64,000 nucleotides of DNA from Zygnema circumcarinatum (lineage: Eukaryota > Streptophyta > Zygnematophyceae > Zygnematales > Zygnemataceae). Under the pieces are notes generated by a model. That model saw only the letters and a list, made by a program, of their open reading frames with translations. It was not told the origin of the DNA and did no database searches. The position numbers and the translations under genes were made by a program. Of the stretch, positions 1 through 11,462 are shown in pieces; within the stretch, counting starts at the first letter, position 1; each line of letters opens with the position of its first letter. Location of the stretch: contig CM074806.1 of the NCBI GenBank assembly GCA_037447605.1, positions 2,461,400 to 2,525,399 on the forward strand, read 5' to 3'.

Positions 1-91
1 GGAAAAGGGGAGGGGAGGGGAGGGGAGGGGAAGGGGAAGGGGAAGGGGAGGGGAAGGGGAGGGAAGGGGAGGGGAGGGAAGGGAAGGGGAG
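1..91. repeat. GGGGA polypurine tract
   Basis: The first 91 bases are almost purely A and G on the plus strand, built from GGGGA and GGGAA units, and run up to the ATG of a possible exon at 92. A tract like this can form triplex or G-quadruplex structures, but nothing here shows that it does. It is cut by the window edge. Confidence 0.8.
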
Positions 92-342
92 ATGGGGAGG
101 AAGTCGAAGCATTCCGAAAAGGCACGAGTTGTGAATGCGATGGCCGAGAGTGGCATTCGCGCAGGCTTGGAAGTGATGGAGGAGTCGACGAGCGCGGAAA
201 GCGACGTGGAGGAGAGGCGGTACCACAGAGGGAGGAGGCGCCCGCCCTCGCCCCCTCGTGGAATAGAAAATGAAGCTTGGCTGTGGGTGAATTATGACGA
301 TCAAGGGCATTTGTTCACTGCGAATCGCCACGAGCCTTTAAA
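92..342 (+). CDS. possible first exon of an unidentified protein
   Basis: An open frame of 83 codons starts at ATG 92 and ends at a good splice donor (AA|GTGAGT, 342/343) in phase 2. It is basic and serine-rich at the start (MGRKSKHSEKARV), has an acidic middle, and ends in a more ordered stretch with tryptophans (ENEAWLWVNYDDQG). I do not recognise it. It could be the first exon of the MYND gene downstream, but its phase does not join directly to the exon at 3603, so another exon would be needed. It may equally be an unrelated gene or spurious. Confidence 0.3.
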
Positions 343-3300
343 GTGAGTTGCGGTTGCAGTCAGATTATGAGTGGTTGGGAAGTCTTGAAACACTTCCATT
401 GCTGTTTTGCTTAATCTAGAGTACGGTTTAACCTCCCAGGTAGCCAAGTGCCGGAGAGTCACGCTAAGCTGGGAAGGTAATAGTATTGGTGCAGAGGAGC
501 CAAACTTGGTAAATTCTTATACGATGTGTTTTAAGCTTTGCTTTAACTTTCGTTCTCTCATGCTGTGCACAAATAAACTTGAGCGACCTTGAAGGTCGCT
601 TCATGCGGGGTTCCAAAACCCAACATACGGAGTCATGCATTTCCTAAAAATTCTCAACAGTCGCCTCCTTCACTTTCCTCATCATGTTGTGCTATTTCCT
701 AAGATTGGTTTCTGGTATCACATGCCCCGTTTTTGTGTTCCCTTCGGCCACGAGCTTATCTATGGGGATTGGTTTAGTGAAGGTGCACCTGACAGACACT
801 TTGTTCGTAGTTTCCACACGTTGGGCTTAGAGAATTTGTGACGATGATGAGCAATCATGCAAGAATCTTTATGGCCGCAGTATTTTGAGTCCGGCATCTT
901 TCTTGATGCAGCCCCGTAAGGCACATTCCGTACAACATAGTAACCAGACTTCTTCTCATTGAAGGCGCTCGTTGAGCCATAGACTCCATGAGCCCTTCGA
1001 TAAACGTATTTATTTCAAGGTTCTGCAACCACACTCTAATAAGCATTGCACGGGCAATTCCTACGCTGTATGCATTTATTGTTCTTAATCCAAATAGGTG
1101 GAGGCAAAAGTTCTGCCAGGTATGAAGTCACGGAGGGAACGGCGAAACATCTCTTTTTGTTCATTTTAGTTTTTGTCTGTGTAACATGATGGCTTGTCTG
1201 CAGCCCCATAAAATAAGGATATTTGCATAGGGCTGGATACATTGGTGTCGGCTCATACTAGTCGCAGGCTCTGTATCCTTTTGTAACGCCGCTTCTCCCG
1301 TTTTCCCGTTAGGATGCTTCCACATCAAGTTCCTTCTGACTACTTTTGTGAACTCATGTGTGTCAATCCCTTGAGCTTTCCTTGTTTCACCCATCCATTC
1401 ATCTGCCAAAGGTTGCATGGTTCATGAGCTGAAGTGCATACATCAACCCATGCAACCCCAGGAACTTTGATTGACAGAACATGCCATATGTCGATACTCA
1501 ATGGGTTTGCGAGTCTAAAGCGGACTGCTGATTAATGCGTGGTAGTGGTGCCAAGCATTGAAGGCACTGACTGATATCCAGCCTCTTGCCAGCAAGCAGC
1601 TTATCATTGAAGACAGACTTTGCACTCTTCCGCACCTACCTGACACATCTCCGTTTTGGGTGGGTCGACTTTGTTCTAATGCAGAAAGGTTTTCGATCTT
1701 TTTGAGAAAAAAATCGTGGTATGTAAGACTTCAATACCTGAGTTTGACCTGCTTGAAACGCTCCAATGTCCTGACTCTAGTCTCTAGTCTCAGTGATTCT
1801 GCAATGTTTGAGACAGAAGTGCTTGCCTGCCCAGGGCCATGCGCAATCACAGCCATCAAACCTCCCTTCTTGTTTTTTTGAAACATAGCATTTGGCCCAT
1901 CAGTATCGATAGTTCCCTTGAAGGTATAGAAGGTTGTCAATTCTGAGTGCGTCATTGGTGGTGAGGTTGGGCTCAGACCCAAGAAGCAGGGGAGTGGCTC
2001 TATCTCAAGCTCGGACAGGCGGCGTATCTTTCACCATGGATGACTCCGGAAGAGGTTGGCTCCATCCCTGAGTTGTGGAAGGAACCAAACCTGCTGTTTG
2101 CACATAGTAAGAAGTTGGTGAATTTGGAAAGCGTGTGCCAAAACTTTATGTCATGAATGACACACATGAGGTGGAAAAGGTCTGCTGTTCAGTATGTCGG
2201 AAAAAAGTAGACAGGAGGGAAATTCCATCCTACAGATGATGATGCCATCGTCCTATGAACTGGACGGATCCATGTACGTACGCTGAAATTATCTTCAGAC
2301 GAGTCCACAAAAAGAAAGCCTTTGACTTGACCTCCATGTCCCACACACAGTGGATGCATGGCGGCACATGCAGACCGTTCCCACCTTCCGTTTGGGTTGA
2401 AAGGCTTTGAGTCGCAGAGAGAGGAGTGGGCGCAGGCCCGCCTGGGCGGGGGAGGGGTCGTGGTGGCCTCGCGGGGGAGGGGGAGGGCACTCTCTGCTCA
2501 AGGGAAGCTCAGAAAGGAGGGGAGAAAGGAGGGGAGGGAGGGAGGGGGGGGGCAGAGCGGCAAGATAACAGCAGCTTCTGCAGGTGTTCGCAATGCCGTA
2601 AGGGGCTCTCACCCTCTGGAGAAGATGAGCGAAAGCGAATGGTTTTGATTCATGTTCTGATGCATCCGAATGTTTGTGTGACCTGCAGCGAGTGATAGGT
2701 TTGAGCGATGCGTGCAAGGCAATGGTGTCTAGTCTCTATTGCGTGTACAGGCCGGTGACTTTTGGTCTTTTGAGACCTGTTTGTCGTCTTCAGGGAAGAA
2801 AGCGAACAGTTGTTTTGTTGATTCGCAGATTGAGAAAACCCACGGTGGAATGGAATTGAATAAGGAGATGTATTCTGGGACGGACAAGAAGAGAGCAGCT
2901 CCGCCATGGTTTGGCGCAGCGCTGTTCCGCCACCGACTGTCCCTTCTCTATGCCGACAATTACACTCTGACCTGCTTCTGCTGCGTCTCAAGATACTGCT
3001 GGAAACTCTACAGATCTTATCTGGACAGCATGGAGAAGGAGGAAGAGGAGGAAGAGGGAGACGGAGATGAGAGCGGTCACCTTTTGAGCAGATGCACAGA
3101 CACGAAGCCCCACCAATACTTGCCCTTCCAGGTGCCCGTGTTCCCATGGTTCAAGGAAAACACAGTCTGCGGAAACCCTAAAAAGTGCATTTGTTGTGCA
3201 TGCATGGCTTTGAGCGGAGGGGCAGCTCCGCCCCAAGGGGGGGCAGCAGACGACACGTGGCGGCTGCTGCTGCGGCTGAAACCCTCCTCCCTCCGCCCTC

Positions 3301-3602
3301 TTCTTCATCGTTGCGGCTTGCAAGGGGAGGAGGGGACGGAGGAGGAGAGGCTGCTCCGAGTGAGACAAGCATGGGCCCTCACCACTAAGGAGGCGAGGGG
3401 GAGGAAGGGAGCGAGCAAGGAGAAGAAGGAGGAGGGTAAGGAAGGGGGGGCGGAGGTGAGGGCGCATGCGAGAGGTCGGAAAGAATTGTTTGTTTACTTT
3501 TTGGGATTCTGGGGGTAGAAGCGAAGGGGATAAGGGGGGGGTGGGTATGTCTGCTGCTTGTTCAGCGTAAAGCTCCGTTTCTGCTGTACGGGCATGTTGC
3601 AG
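343..3602. other. unresolved region with GC/purine-rich patches
   Basis: No gene can be assigned confidently. Several short frames occur on both strands. The most protein-like lies on the minus strand at about 1731-2035. Stretches around 2410-2560, 3030-3080 and 3310-3530 are G/A-rich low-complexity sequence (GGAGG, GAGGAAG), which makes frames on both strands look long without evidence of coding. Upstream exons of the MYND gene are probably hidden here. Confidence 0.4.
1731..2035 (-). CDS. possible coding fragment, weakly like the end of a kinesin motor
   Basis: The minus-strand frame is open from about 2035 to 1731 and reads like real protein rather than low-complexity DNA. It ends with AESLRLETRVRTLERFKQ after a stretch containing GGLMAVIAHGPGQ. 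The spacing resembles the last strand and helix of kinesin motor domains (a hydrophobic strand, then a helix of the type SLRFAxRVxxVE), but the key words are not conserved. I found no flanking exons with kinesin signatures such as a P-loop. Treat this as a possible exon or relic of unknown function. Confidence 0.2.
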
Positions 3603-6600
3603 GTGCACGGCAAGCGCACCCCAAGACGGAAAAAGGAGGTACAGGACTTGATTATTCGAAATGGGATAATTTCACGGACAGTGACGACAACGACGACGAT
3701 GCTCATTCAGGGGAGGAGGCTATTTGGAACGAACTGGAACGAGAGCCCTCTGATCCCTCTCAAGAAGAGAAAGAATCCGACACAAGCCGCGATGTAAACA
3801 TGGAGATTCTCATGAGCAAGCTGAAGGATATCTCTCCCTTGCAACTCTACACCGGCAACTGCCGCTGCTGCGCCTCCCGCTACTACTGGGACCGCATCCT
3901 CTGCACGAGTCCCCATGGAGGGAGACGAGCCACTCCCGAAGAACTGCAAGCCTGCCTCCCTCCCTCCCTCCCCCCCTTCTCCATAGAGGTCGCGCCATGG
4001 CAAAGCTCGGAGTGGGTCTGTCTACGGCCCGAGCGGTGTCCCTGTGAGAGCTGCGCTTTGGCCCGCGCGGGCCTCCTCCTCGCCCTCGCAAACCACCGCC
4101 GGCACGTGCGGGCGGGCGCCAACCGCGGGATGGACCAATGGAGGGCAGAATGGGGGTTCAGGGGGGAGAGGGGGTTGGGGGGGGTGGGGGGGTTCAGGGG
4201 GTGGCACAGAACCCTCCTCGGGCGCATGGTAAGGACGGCGGAGGGGGAGACTGGGGGCGAGGGGTGGCTGGACGAGGAGGGGCGATTTCTGGAGAAGTTG
4301 TTATGGCGGGTGTGTTTGAAGGTGGTGGAGGAGCAGGTGGCGAGGGAGAGATTGTACTGGGGGGAGGGGGAGGAAGGGGGAGAGGGCAGGGTTAGGTGGG
4401 GGGAGGGGTGGTCGCCTGAATGCGATGGTTTGGAGGCTAAGGGAGAAACAGCGCCCTCATCTCTTCGAGGAGAGAGGGGGCAGGGGAAGGGCAAGGCGGA
4501 GAAGGCTGACGAGGGAGAGCCCGAAAAGCACACCCAGAGAGGGAGGGGAGGGCTGCAGAAGGATACACAGGTTGCCAGAGATAGCGAAAGGTCAAACAGC
4601 AGGGTTGGAGAGGGAAAGCAGGCAGAGGGGGGCGAGGCTCCTTGTAAAGTCAACCTCGCAAAGCAAAACTCAAGTATCGACTACTCCAAATGGGAGCACA
4701 TTGAAGACAGTGATGAAGAGCTACCTGGGGAGGAGGCTCCTCCTTGCCCCTGTGGGCAGTTCTCCAACGGATTTGACATGGAGGAATGGGAGGAGAGCTA
4801 TCACACCTCTCACCCTTGGATCAAGGACATATATGAGGGAATGAGGGCTGAGGTGAGTTGGAAGTGCTATTGTTAGGGGAATGAGCAGAAACAGTTCAGG
4901 TTTGTACTGCTGCTGACAGCACCAATGAAATTCTGCGTGGTGATTACTGGAGCAGACGAAAGCAATGTCGTCTATCTACATTGTAAAAGACGAGTAAAAT
5001 CAGCCGTGCGATGTCAATCTACGAATGGATGAACGAATGACTGAATGATTCGTGTGTTTCCCTTTGGTGTGCAGCTGCTGGAAAAGCTGAAGAGCGATAA
5101 GACGGGCGAGACGATGCGCAAAGTGGTGGTTGCCATACACGAGCAGTTTGGTCCTGGGTATGCGCCGCCTTGTGGGGGGAGGAGGGGGGGGCTCGCATTG
5201 ACTGGCAACGCCTAATTGTTCTCTGCCTTTGGACTCCACCCTTAACACCTTAGCTTAGAAAAAGGACTAGCAGTGCGTCCCCTTTGAAGGAGGAGGTTGC
5301 TTCAATACGCTCCCTTCTGTCAGTCAGTCAGTTTGCCCCCCCCCTCTTGCCCCATCTCCGCGTTTTAGTGAAAGGTGGGTGAGACACAGGAGATTGGTTT
5401 CTCTCTCTAACTGTTGGTCGTCTCCTTTAGCCCTCCATCGCATGTTTCAGGCTAGCAAGCTCGCAACTTGCATTGTTTTCTGATGGAAAGAAGCCTCTCC
5501 TGCGGTGTGCACGCGGCCGCAGATTCCTGCTGAGGATGTGCCGCGAGTGGGGGCTGTGCCGCGAGCCGGAGCCCTCCGGGGAGCGGCTCGTGCGGTTAGT
5601 GGCACAGCGCGGGACCCCGCAGGTGCGCGCTCTCTCTCTCAGGGGGATGGCCTGTGCTTTTAGCCGCGGCTGAATCCGCTATTGGCTTACAGAGCGACGA
5701 AGCACGAGTGTCGTAATGGCAGTCGGACAAGGGGGACTGCTTTAGGGAGGATAGGATGGCAAGCATTGGAGTCCTTTGTGGGGAAGGTTTGCAATCACGG
5801 AGGAGATTCCAATAGCCGGAGATGACCGAGGGGCGGGCAGAAACGGTAGATGTGTCTGCCTGCCTGCCCGGAACGGTCTACAGAAAATTTCTGTTTCTGA
5901 TTCAAATGAGAGGAATTGTTTGCTACAGGCGCTTGTGGACTGCCTTCCCGCACCCATAGTGGAGAGTGTTCTCCAAATATTTCGCGGCTCAGAAAAGAAT
6001 TCTGCCACAGCCATGCCCTTTGGCGGCTCCTTTTTCGACATGTTTCATTCGCCTGCATGCTGTACAGTCCATTCCACACACTCATGTTTTCGTAAAATTG
6101 AGGCAGCATGGGCCGTGTATATAGCAGTTTGGCCTTTAGAGAAGTCCTGTGCTTACTAATCTGTTGTTTGCTTCGGAGGCATGAAATTCTGGGGAATGGT
6201 AAGACTTTCTGCTCATTTGAGCTAACCCTTTATGTGTGAATGAAGCAGATCAACACGGTCATGGTCATGGTGATGGTGATGGTCAGCAACAGCATGTGGC
6301 ATCCTTTACAGCCACCCTGAAAGGGCAGTCAGCGAGGGTGGACACAACACGTTCAAAAAAAGGGAGTTCCAAGGCGGCAGGGTCTTCTCGCAAGAGCAGT
6401 TCGGCCATGGCGGCGGAGTCGGAGCGGGTCCCCAAACAGAGAGAGAGGGCCAAGGAGCGAGAGGGGGAGTGGAGCCCTCTCAAGTGCTCTCTCCCTTCGT
6501 GTGGGAAGGAGGAGGAGCGGCCGAGGCAGTGGAAGTTGTGAGCATTGCTTCCCCAACTTTCCCTTGTTAGCATTTCAGTGCAACCATGGACTGAGGTGGA

Positions 6601-7145
6601 TATTTGCAATGTCCATCTGTGTTGCAAAAAAGTCCTTAACACTTTAAAATGAGATGGAGGATGTCTTTTTCGTTGGAAAGGAGGGCTATTGTGGGCTCGA
6701 GTCTGACCTTTCTCACCACGTTGGCATTTCTTCCTTGCATTATATTCTGTGCTAATTCTTCCACCTCATGGCGGATGACGCAGAATAGTTATATAGAATC
6801 GTTTCATTGTATGCTCTGATAGCCAACTGGTCGCATGGTGCACCAGGATAAGCACTAGCCGAGTAGACTATATTCCAGTGTTGCCATTGGACATGAAAGT
6901 GATCAGCAAGCGCTCAATTTATCATCTACCTTCTTTTGGGAAAATTGACTCTGGTAAATTAGCAAGATATGCCTTGTATACAGGGAGAAAGGTCAGCCTT
7001 TCCATGTGGCTGTACGTGACCAGAGGGCGTGTCTGGCCACTCCTCCTGCAGGTGTGAACGGTGTGGGCTCGCGGCATACTGTGGACGAGAGTGCCAACGT
7101 CAGCATTGGAAAGCTCACAAGGGTCCATGCAGTGGCGTCTTGTGA
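3603..7145 (+). CDS. MYND zinc-finger protein with two DYSKW motifs
   Basis: Likely a cytosolic or nuclear adaptor; its targets are unknown. Exons I can place: up to 3603-4852, 5075-5157, 5451-5622, one from 5929, probably a short one ending near 6200, 6248-6537 and 7052-7145. The last two join in phase and build a MYND finger: CSLPSCG, then CERCGLAAYCGRECQ, then HWKAHKGPC, seven Cys and two His in the expected spacing, three residues before the stop. The large exon carries the motif LDYSKWDNF with an acidic tail near its start (about 3650) and a second copy, IDYSKWEHI, near 4680. Between them is glycine- and glutamate-rich low complexity. A Cys-rich patch (GNCRCCASRYYW) follows the first motif. 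A His-Gly-Asp run (HGHGHGDGDG) sits just before the finger. The N-terminus is unresolved and the exon near 5929 has an uncertain donor. MYND fingers usually bind proline-rich peptides. Confidence 0.72.
4134..4400 (+). repeat. G-rich low-complexity stretch inside the MYND gene exon
   Basis: Runs of G (GGGGG, GGAGG) dominate this part of the large exon. The coding frame translates to Gly/Glu/Arg-rich sequence with Trp spacers and stays open. Several alternative frames are also open purely because of composition. Confidence 0.6.
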
Positions 7146-8284
7146 GCAGCAGCAGCAGCAGCAGCGGCTGAAAACTCAGTTCCCCTCTGAGTCCTATTTA
7201 CTGGACTCCAAGTTTAGGACCTCATGCTAATTAACAAACGTGGAGAACCCAACCTCAACCACGCACCAATCTACAAATCCCAAAAAAAACATAGGGCACA
7301 GGTTAATAGGTTTGTCAGGTTCCCACTTGGCGGAAGCTTTTAGCTTCTCCCGACTGCACAGCAGTTGGGAGACACTAAGGTAGAAAGAGTTACAGAATTT
7401 GGCAACTTTTCCAGCTGTCAGCACGGACTCTAGGCTTGTAGGCGCAAAGCTGCAGAGCTGTGCAGTTTCCCTTAAGCTGTGGACCCCTCAAATTTCTCGC
7501 TGGGCGCTCCTGTTTGGACTCAGCCTGAACTGAGCCTGCCAGTGGCAGGAACACATGACGCTGAAGCTGTTGGCCTATGGCGAGTTGAAACGCGTGTGCA
7601 GAGTTTAGGGCCCAATGGTTACAGTTCGGGTCCGAATCAACCGAGGTGGAAAACGGGTCTTGTCGGAAGATACGTGTTCGGCTTTGTGGCATGTAGGATG
7701 TGAGAAAGGGGAGATGCGACAAGGATGTTGGCAGCAGCAGTGCGAATTATAACACTTGACATTTCACTTTGCAATGGAGGTGTGGCCGTGGTCAAAAAGG
7801 AAAGCGTTAGCGGAAGGTGCTTCTTCTCCTGTGAAACCGCCTTCTTACACAATGACACAAGAAGCCATGAAACCGCAATAGGCTCCCCTTGAGGGTTGAC
7901 CGACCCGATTTCCGTACATGTTTAAAGCCCCAGGAACTAACCGTGATTTCTCGCAGACTCCAACTCCTACAGCTAGAATGTTTTTACTGCTGGTGACAAT
8001 AGCCTCTCATCCTATACAACCTAGCCGCTGCAGCGGAGCACCAAGACAGCACACGCACTGCGCAAAAATACTTCCTGTACATGTGGAGACACGGCCACAA
8101 AATAACCGGTTTCTACGACTGACTACTTACAGAAGCTAGTCCTACTTCCGCATCCCTCCTCCAAGTCCATTGCCCCGTCGCGTTCCAAACCGTGAGTGAG
8201 TGTGCCTCAATGACATGTCATCAGGGGTGGAGATTCAACTTGTTCTCACTGAGAAAGATACTGTACTGTTCTGGATACTAGGTC
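7146..8284. other. intergenic region, nothing recognised
   Basis: This lies between the 3' ends of the MYND gene (plus) and the coiled-coil gene (minus), so the pair is convergent. It holds a short (GCA)n run at about 7147-7166. I see no gene, RNA or repeat that I can name. Confidence 0.5.
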
Positions 8285-9523
8285 TCATTTTCCCTCACTT
8301 TCCGTAAGAAGGTCCATAGCAAATGATAATTTCGAGTGCACATGCTCGCTCTCAACAGTTTCCACATGCCGGCGCAATTTATTGAAGGAGTTGTTTAGGC
8401 GCTTTTGGAGGGCAGAATATTCAGCTCTTATGGCGGAGATTCGTTCATCAAGTTTCCTGTCAACTGAGTCATCTGCGGTTGAAGCACGTAGCGGAAATCA
8501 TTGGCAAACCAAAGCCTTTCAATTCTCTTGGCAGCTGTTTCTGAATTTCTGGCCAAAAATAAGAGAGATCCTTAGAAAAAAACCAGCACGAGGATCCTTT
8601 CCTGACAAGGGATGAACTTCGGCGAGGAGAAAGTACCTGACTGAATATCGTTATTAGTCTCAAGAATCTCCTGATCCTCTATTCCAAGTGGCCTTCGTTG
8701 CTGGATAGCGTCACGAGCGAGTCTCAGAAAGTGCTGCTTGGAGTTTTGACGGTGAAAAGCAATTTTTGCGGCAAGATGGTCGACCTCATTTTGGAGCTTG
8801 CTTGTTTCTCTCATCAAGACGGATTCATCTAAAGCTGATTGTCCTGCGCAAACCGCAACAAATCAAACAAGTAGACAGAAGGTTATCAGGCATAATGTTT
8901 AGGCTCGAAACGTTTGCAAAAATCCATGAATGCCACTACTCTAGGCGGGATGCAATAAGAGGGAATGCAGCGTTAGTTGCACGCGTACTTGGCTGAGTGA
9001 TAATATTTACTAGCTGAGATGAGCTCCAATGGAAAGCTACAGTCCTGGTTCAGCGAATGCTATTTTGGCAACTTCTTAGAGAAGCCTTCAGAAATTCTAT
9101 TGTTTAGTGGTTTCGCGGTAACTCAATGCTTGAACAAGTGAGAATGTAATGACCTGTAAGTCAGAAAATCAATTTTACGACTGAAATCCAACAACAATGC
9201 GAAGCTGCACAGCGCTACTGACCTGTTCCTTCAACAGTGGGGTTGTTACGACCTGCCGTTTTCACATTCTCGTCAACCTTTCCTAAAGCCGACCTCTTCC
9301 CGCAGCCATTACCATACGATTTCTCCGCACCTACCACCAGGACGCCCGAAGCGATCTGCTTAAACAAGTGTTCCTCTATTTCTTTAAGCAATCCGTCCAC
9401 TTTCTCCTTCTGAACTTCGTACTGACCCGCTTCCTGAAAATCCTTTCCAGAAACCTCTCCCCAATCGTATAACTTGCTTCTGATCAGAGCGATGGTCTCC
9501 TCCTTGACCGCAAGGGTTGCCAT
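8285..9523 (-). CDS. unidentified coiled-coil protein, 195 residues, three exons
   Basis: I do not recognise the family. Exons 9523-9331, 8843-8637 and 8472-8285 join at phase-1 boundaries with GT-AG signals and total 588 nt, giving 195 residues and a TGA stop. The start (MATLAVKEETIALIRSKLYD) has a strong context and is the first in-frame ATG. The protein is almost wholly helical with heptad-like spacing: residues 1-60 (KEKVDGLLKEIEEHLFKQI), 70-120 (MRETSKLQNEVDHLAAKI), and a basic C-terminal helix (EYSALQKRLNNSFNKLRRHV). There is no signal peptide and no catalytic motif. It could be a small subunit of a kinetochore, augmin, tethering or similar coiled-coil complex; this is speculation from shape only. 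It is divergent from the uL13 locus. Confidence 0.65.
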
Positions 9524-9913
9524 GGCGGCTGGGAGGAGGCAGACGCAGAGCGGGAGAGAGAGAGAGGGAGGGTGGGAGGGAGGCAGGGAGCGCCAACGTC
9601 CACGAACGGTAAGAAATTCAAACTGCAGACTCGCTTCATGCGTTCCATGACTCCAGTTGCGGAATCAGTTAGCGCGTTTTATGTGACAGTTACATTTACC
9701 GTACGGTCTCCCCAAAGTCGAGCGATCGGTGATTGACTTTATCGCGAAAGTTATGCCCCTCGCCGCGCGGCACCCGCCTTCAGATTTTGAGCCGTTGGGC
9801 GTTGGCCGTGCCCGAAGCTTTCGCGGCCGCAGCCCTCTTTCTCGCCGCCGCGATTAGGGTTCGCCTTCGCCCTCCCTCCCTCCCTCCCCGCCTCCTCCAG
9901 GAGGGCGGCCACC
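9524..9913. promoter_or_regulatory. 390-bp divergent promoter region
   Basis: The space between the coiled-coil gene start (minus, 9523) and the uL13 start (plus, 9914) must hold both promoters and 5' leaders. A TTAGGGTTC element near 9855 resembles the telo-box often found ahead of plant ribosomal protein genes, and another TTTAGGGTTAGGG lies in uL13 intron 1 near 10051. The ATG at 9914 has a GCCACCATGG context. No TATA box is obvious. Confidence 0.45.
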
Positions 9914-10063
9914 ATGGTGTCCGGGTCGGGAGTCCAGGCCAAGGTGGTGGTCGTGGACGCGCGCCACCACATGCTGGGCCGGCTGTCGTCCATCATCGCC
10001 AAGGAGCTTCTTAATGGCCAGAGAGTGGTAAGCATGCGTCCTCAGCGTTTTTAGGGTTAGGGA

Positions 10064-10445
10064 TTGATACTTTTTTTTTTCTCCTCTCTTCTCTTCTCTT
10101 GTCTGTCGCCCTCCGCCGCTTTTTTTCCTCCCGTCGCACCTCTCACCTTTTTCTGTACAACTGCACATTTGTCGATAACTCGTGTCCATCGCCTGTCCTA
10201 CCTCCTTTCCCTCCTCCGCCTACCTTTGCCTCTCCTTTTCGTTGTTTTACCCCTATTTCACCTCTGGCTGCCCGCTCCTCTCCCTGTCTCTCGCATTGCC
10301 CGCCTCCATCTCGCCCTTCTCCCCGTCCTCTCCTTTACCTTTCTCCTCGCCTTTTCTCTCCCTTCTCCTTCTCCCGTCTTTCTCTACTGTCTCCGATCCT
10401 CCCTCTCCCTCTCCGTCCTCTCTCCTGTCCCCCCTTCGTGGTAGA
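10064..10445 (+). repeat. pyrimidine-rich tract in uL13 intron 1
   Basis: Nearly 400 bases are C/T-biased (CTCTTCTC, CCTCC, TCTCCC) on the coding strand, starting soon after the first splice donor. Long open frames on the plus strand here come from this composition and are not genes. Confidence 0.7.
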
Positions 10446-11104
10446 GCGCAATTTTCTCTCACGCATTTCTCACCCCCTTGGCAGGCATATGCGTGCTCCG
10501 TGCGGACGAATTTCTTCCAGGTGGTGGTTCGATGTGAGGAAATCTGCCTGTCAGGGTTCGCCAAAAGATGAAGTAGCTCCGATTCTTGCGAAAGCGCATG
10601 AACACAAAGCCTAGCAAGGGGCCCATTCACTTTCGGGCACCCTCCAGAATATTGTGGAGGACCATCCGTGGGTGAGTTATTAATTTGTGAGGTGGAAGCT
10701 TGGCTTTTGAACAGTTGAGCAGAGTTCAACTCCTGCTGTAACTGGATAGGGACAGTATGCCTCTGGATTTTTTGTTTCCATGCACTCAGATTCGCCTGCT
10801 TTTGGGGATAAAAGCTTGGCGCCAATCAAGGATGTTGTACATATAAGTTGTGGAACGAAAGTTCTCTCAGCGCGGGGTTTATATTCTTTCAGGCTACATT
10901 TAGCTTCCACATACCTCATTTTTGGATACGTGATTTTAGAAGCTAAACTGCTCATTTTGTAATACATATTCTATATATTTTGAAAATGTCTAGACAAAAA
11001 CACTTTTTCAGATGAAAGATTCCTGGTAGCAAAAGAGTCTGATATGCAACTCATTTCGCGGGTTATCAGATGGTTATCAGGGACGTGGTCGGTGTCGTGT
11101 TTCT

Positions 11105-11462
11105 CAATGCTTTCCCTCTCCCAATTCACCTTGTGGTCATTCCCTCACCCTCACATGCTCCCTTCCCCTCCTCCCTCTCGCACCTCGTCCACTTCCCCCC
11201 CGCTTCTCTCTTCCCCCTCTTATCTTCTCTTCGCCACTTGCCACCTTATTCCCATGAGTGCCCCTCTTTCCCTCCTACCTTCTCCCTAAAACCACCCTCC
11301 CTTCCTCCCTAAAACCTCCCTCCCTCCCTCCCTCCCTTCCTCCCTAAAACCTCCCTCCCTCCCTCCCTCCCTCCCTCCTTCCCTTCCTCCCTTCCTCCCT
11401 CCCTCCCGTCGCCCCTCCCTTTCTCACTCCCTCCCCTCCTCACTCCCTCCCCTCCCTCCCTG
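11105..11462 (+). repeat. CCCT-rich simple repeat in uL13 intron 2
   Basis: A C/T tract dominated by CCCTCCCT units, several with embedded AAAAC spacers (CCTAAAAC occurs repeatedly near 11287-11350), lies just upstream of exon 3. The complementary strand is GGGA-rich, like the tracts at 1-91 and 17091-17640. Confidence 0.75.

Noticed and set aside
2295..4653. Several long frames on both strands in the G-rich region, some over 200 codons
   Set aside because: They overlap the MYND gene exon or arise from GGAGG/CCTCC low complexity; the translations are Pro/Ser or Gly/Arg runs without domains.
8463..8637. Alternative last exon of the coiled-coil gene using an acceptor near 8545
   Set aside because: It would also splice in phase but ends after about 28 codons (FNRR stop); the acceptor at 8473 gives a longer helical C-terminus in the expected style. 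It could be an alternative isoform.
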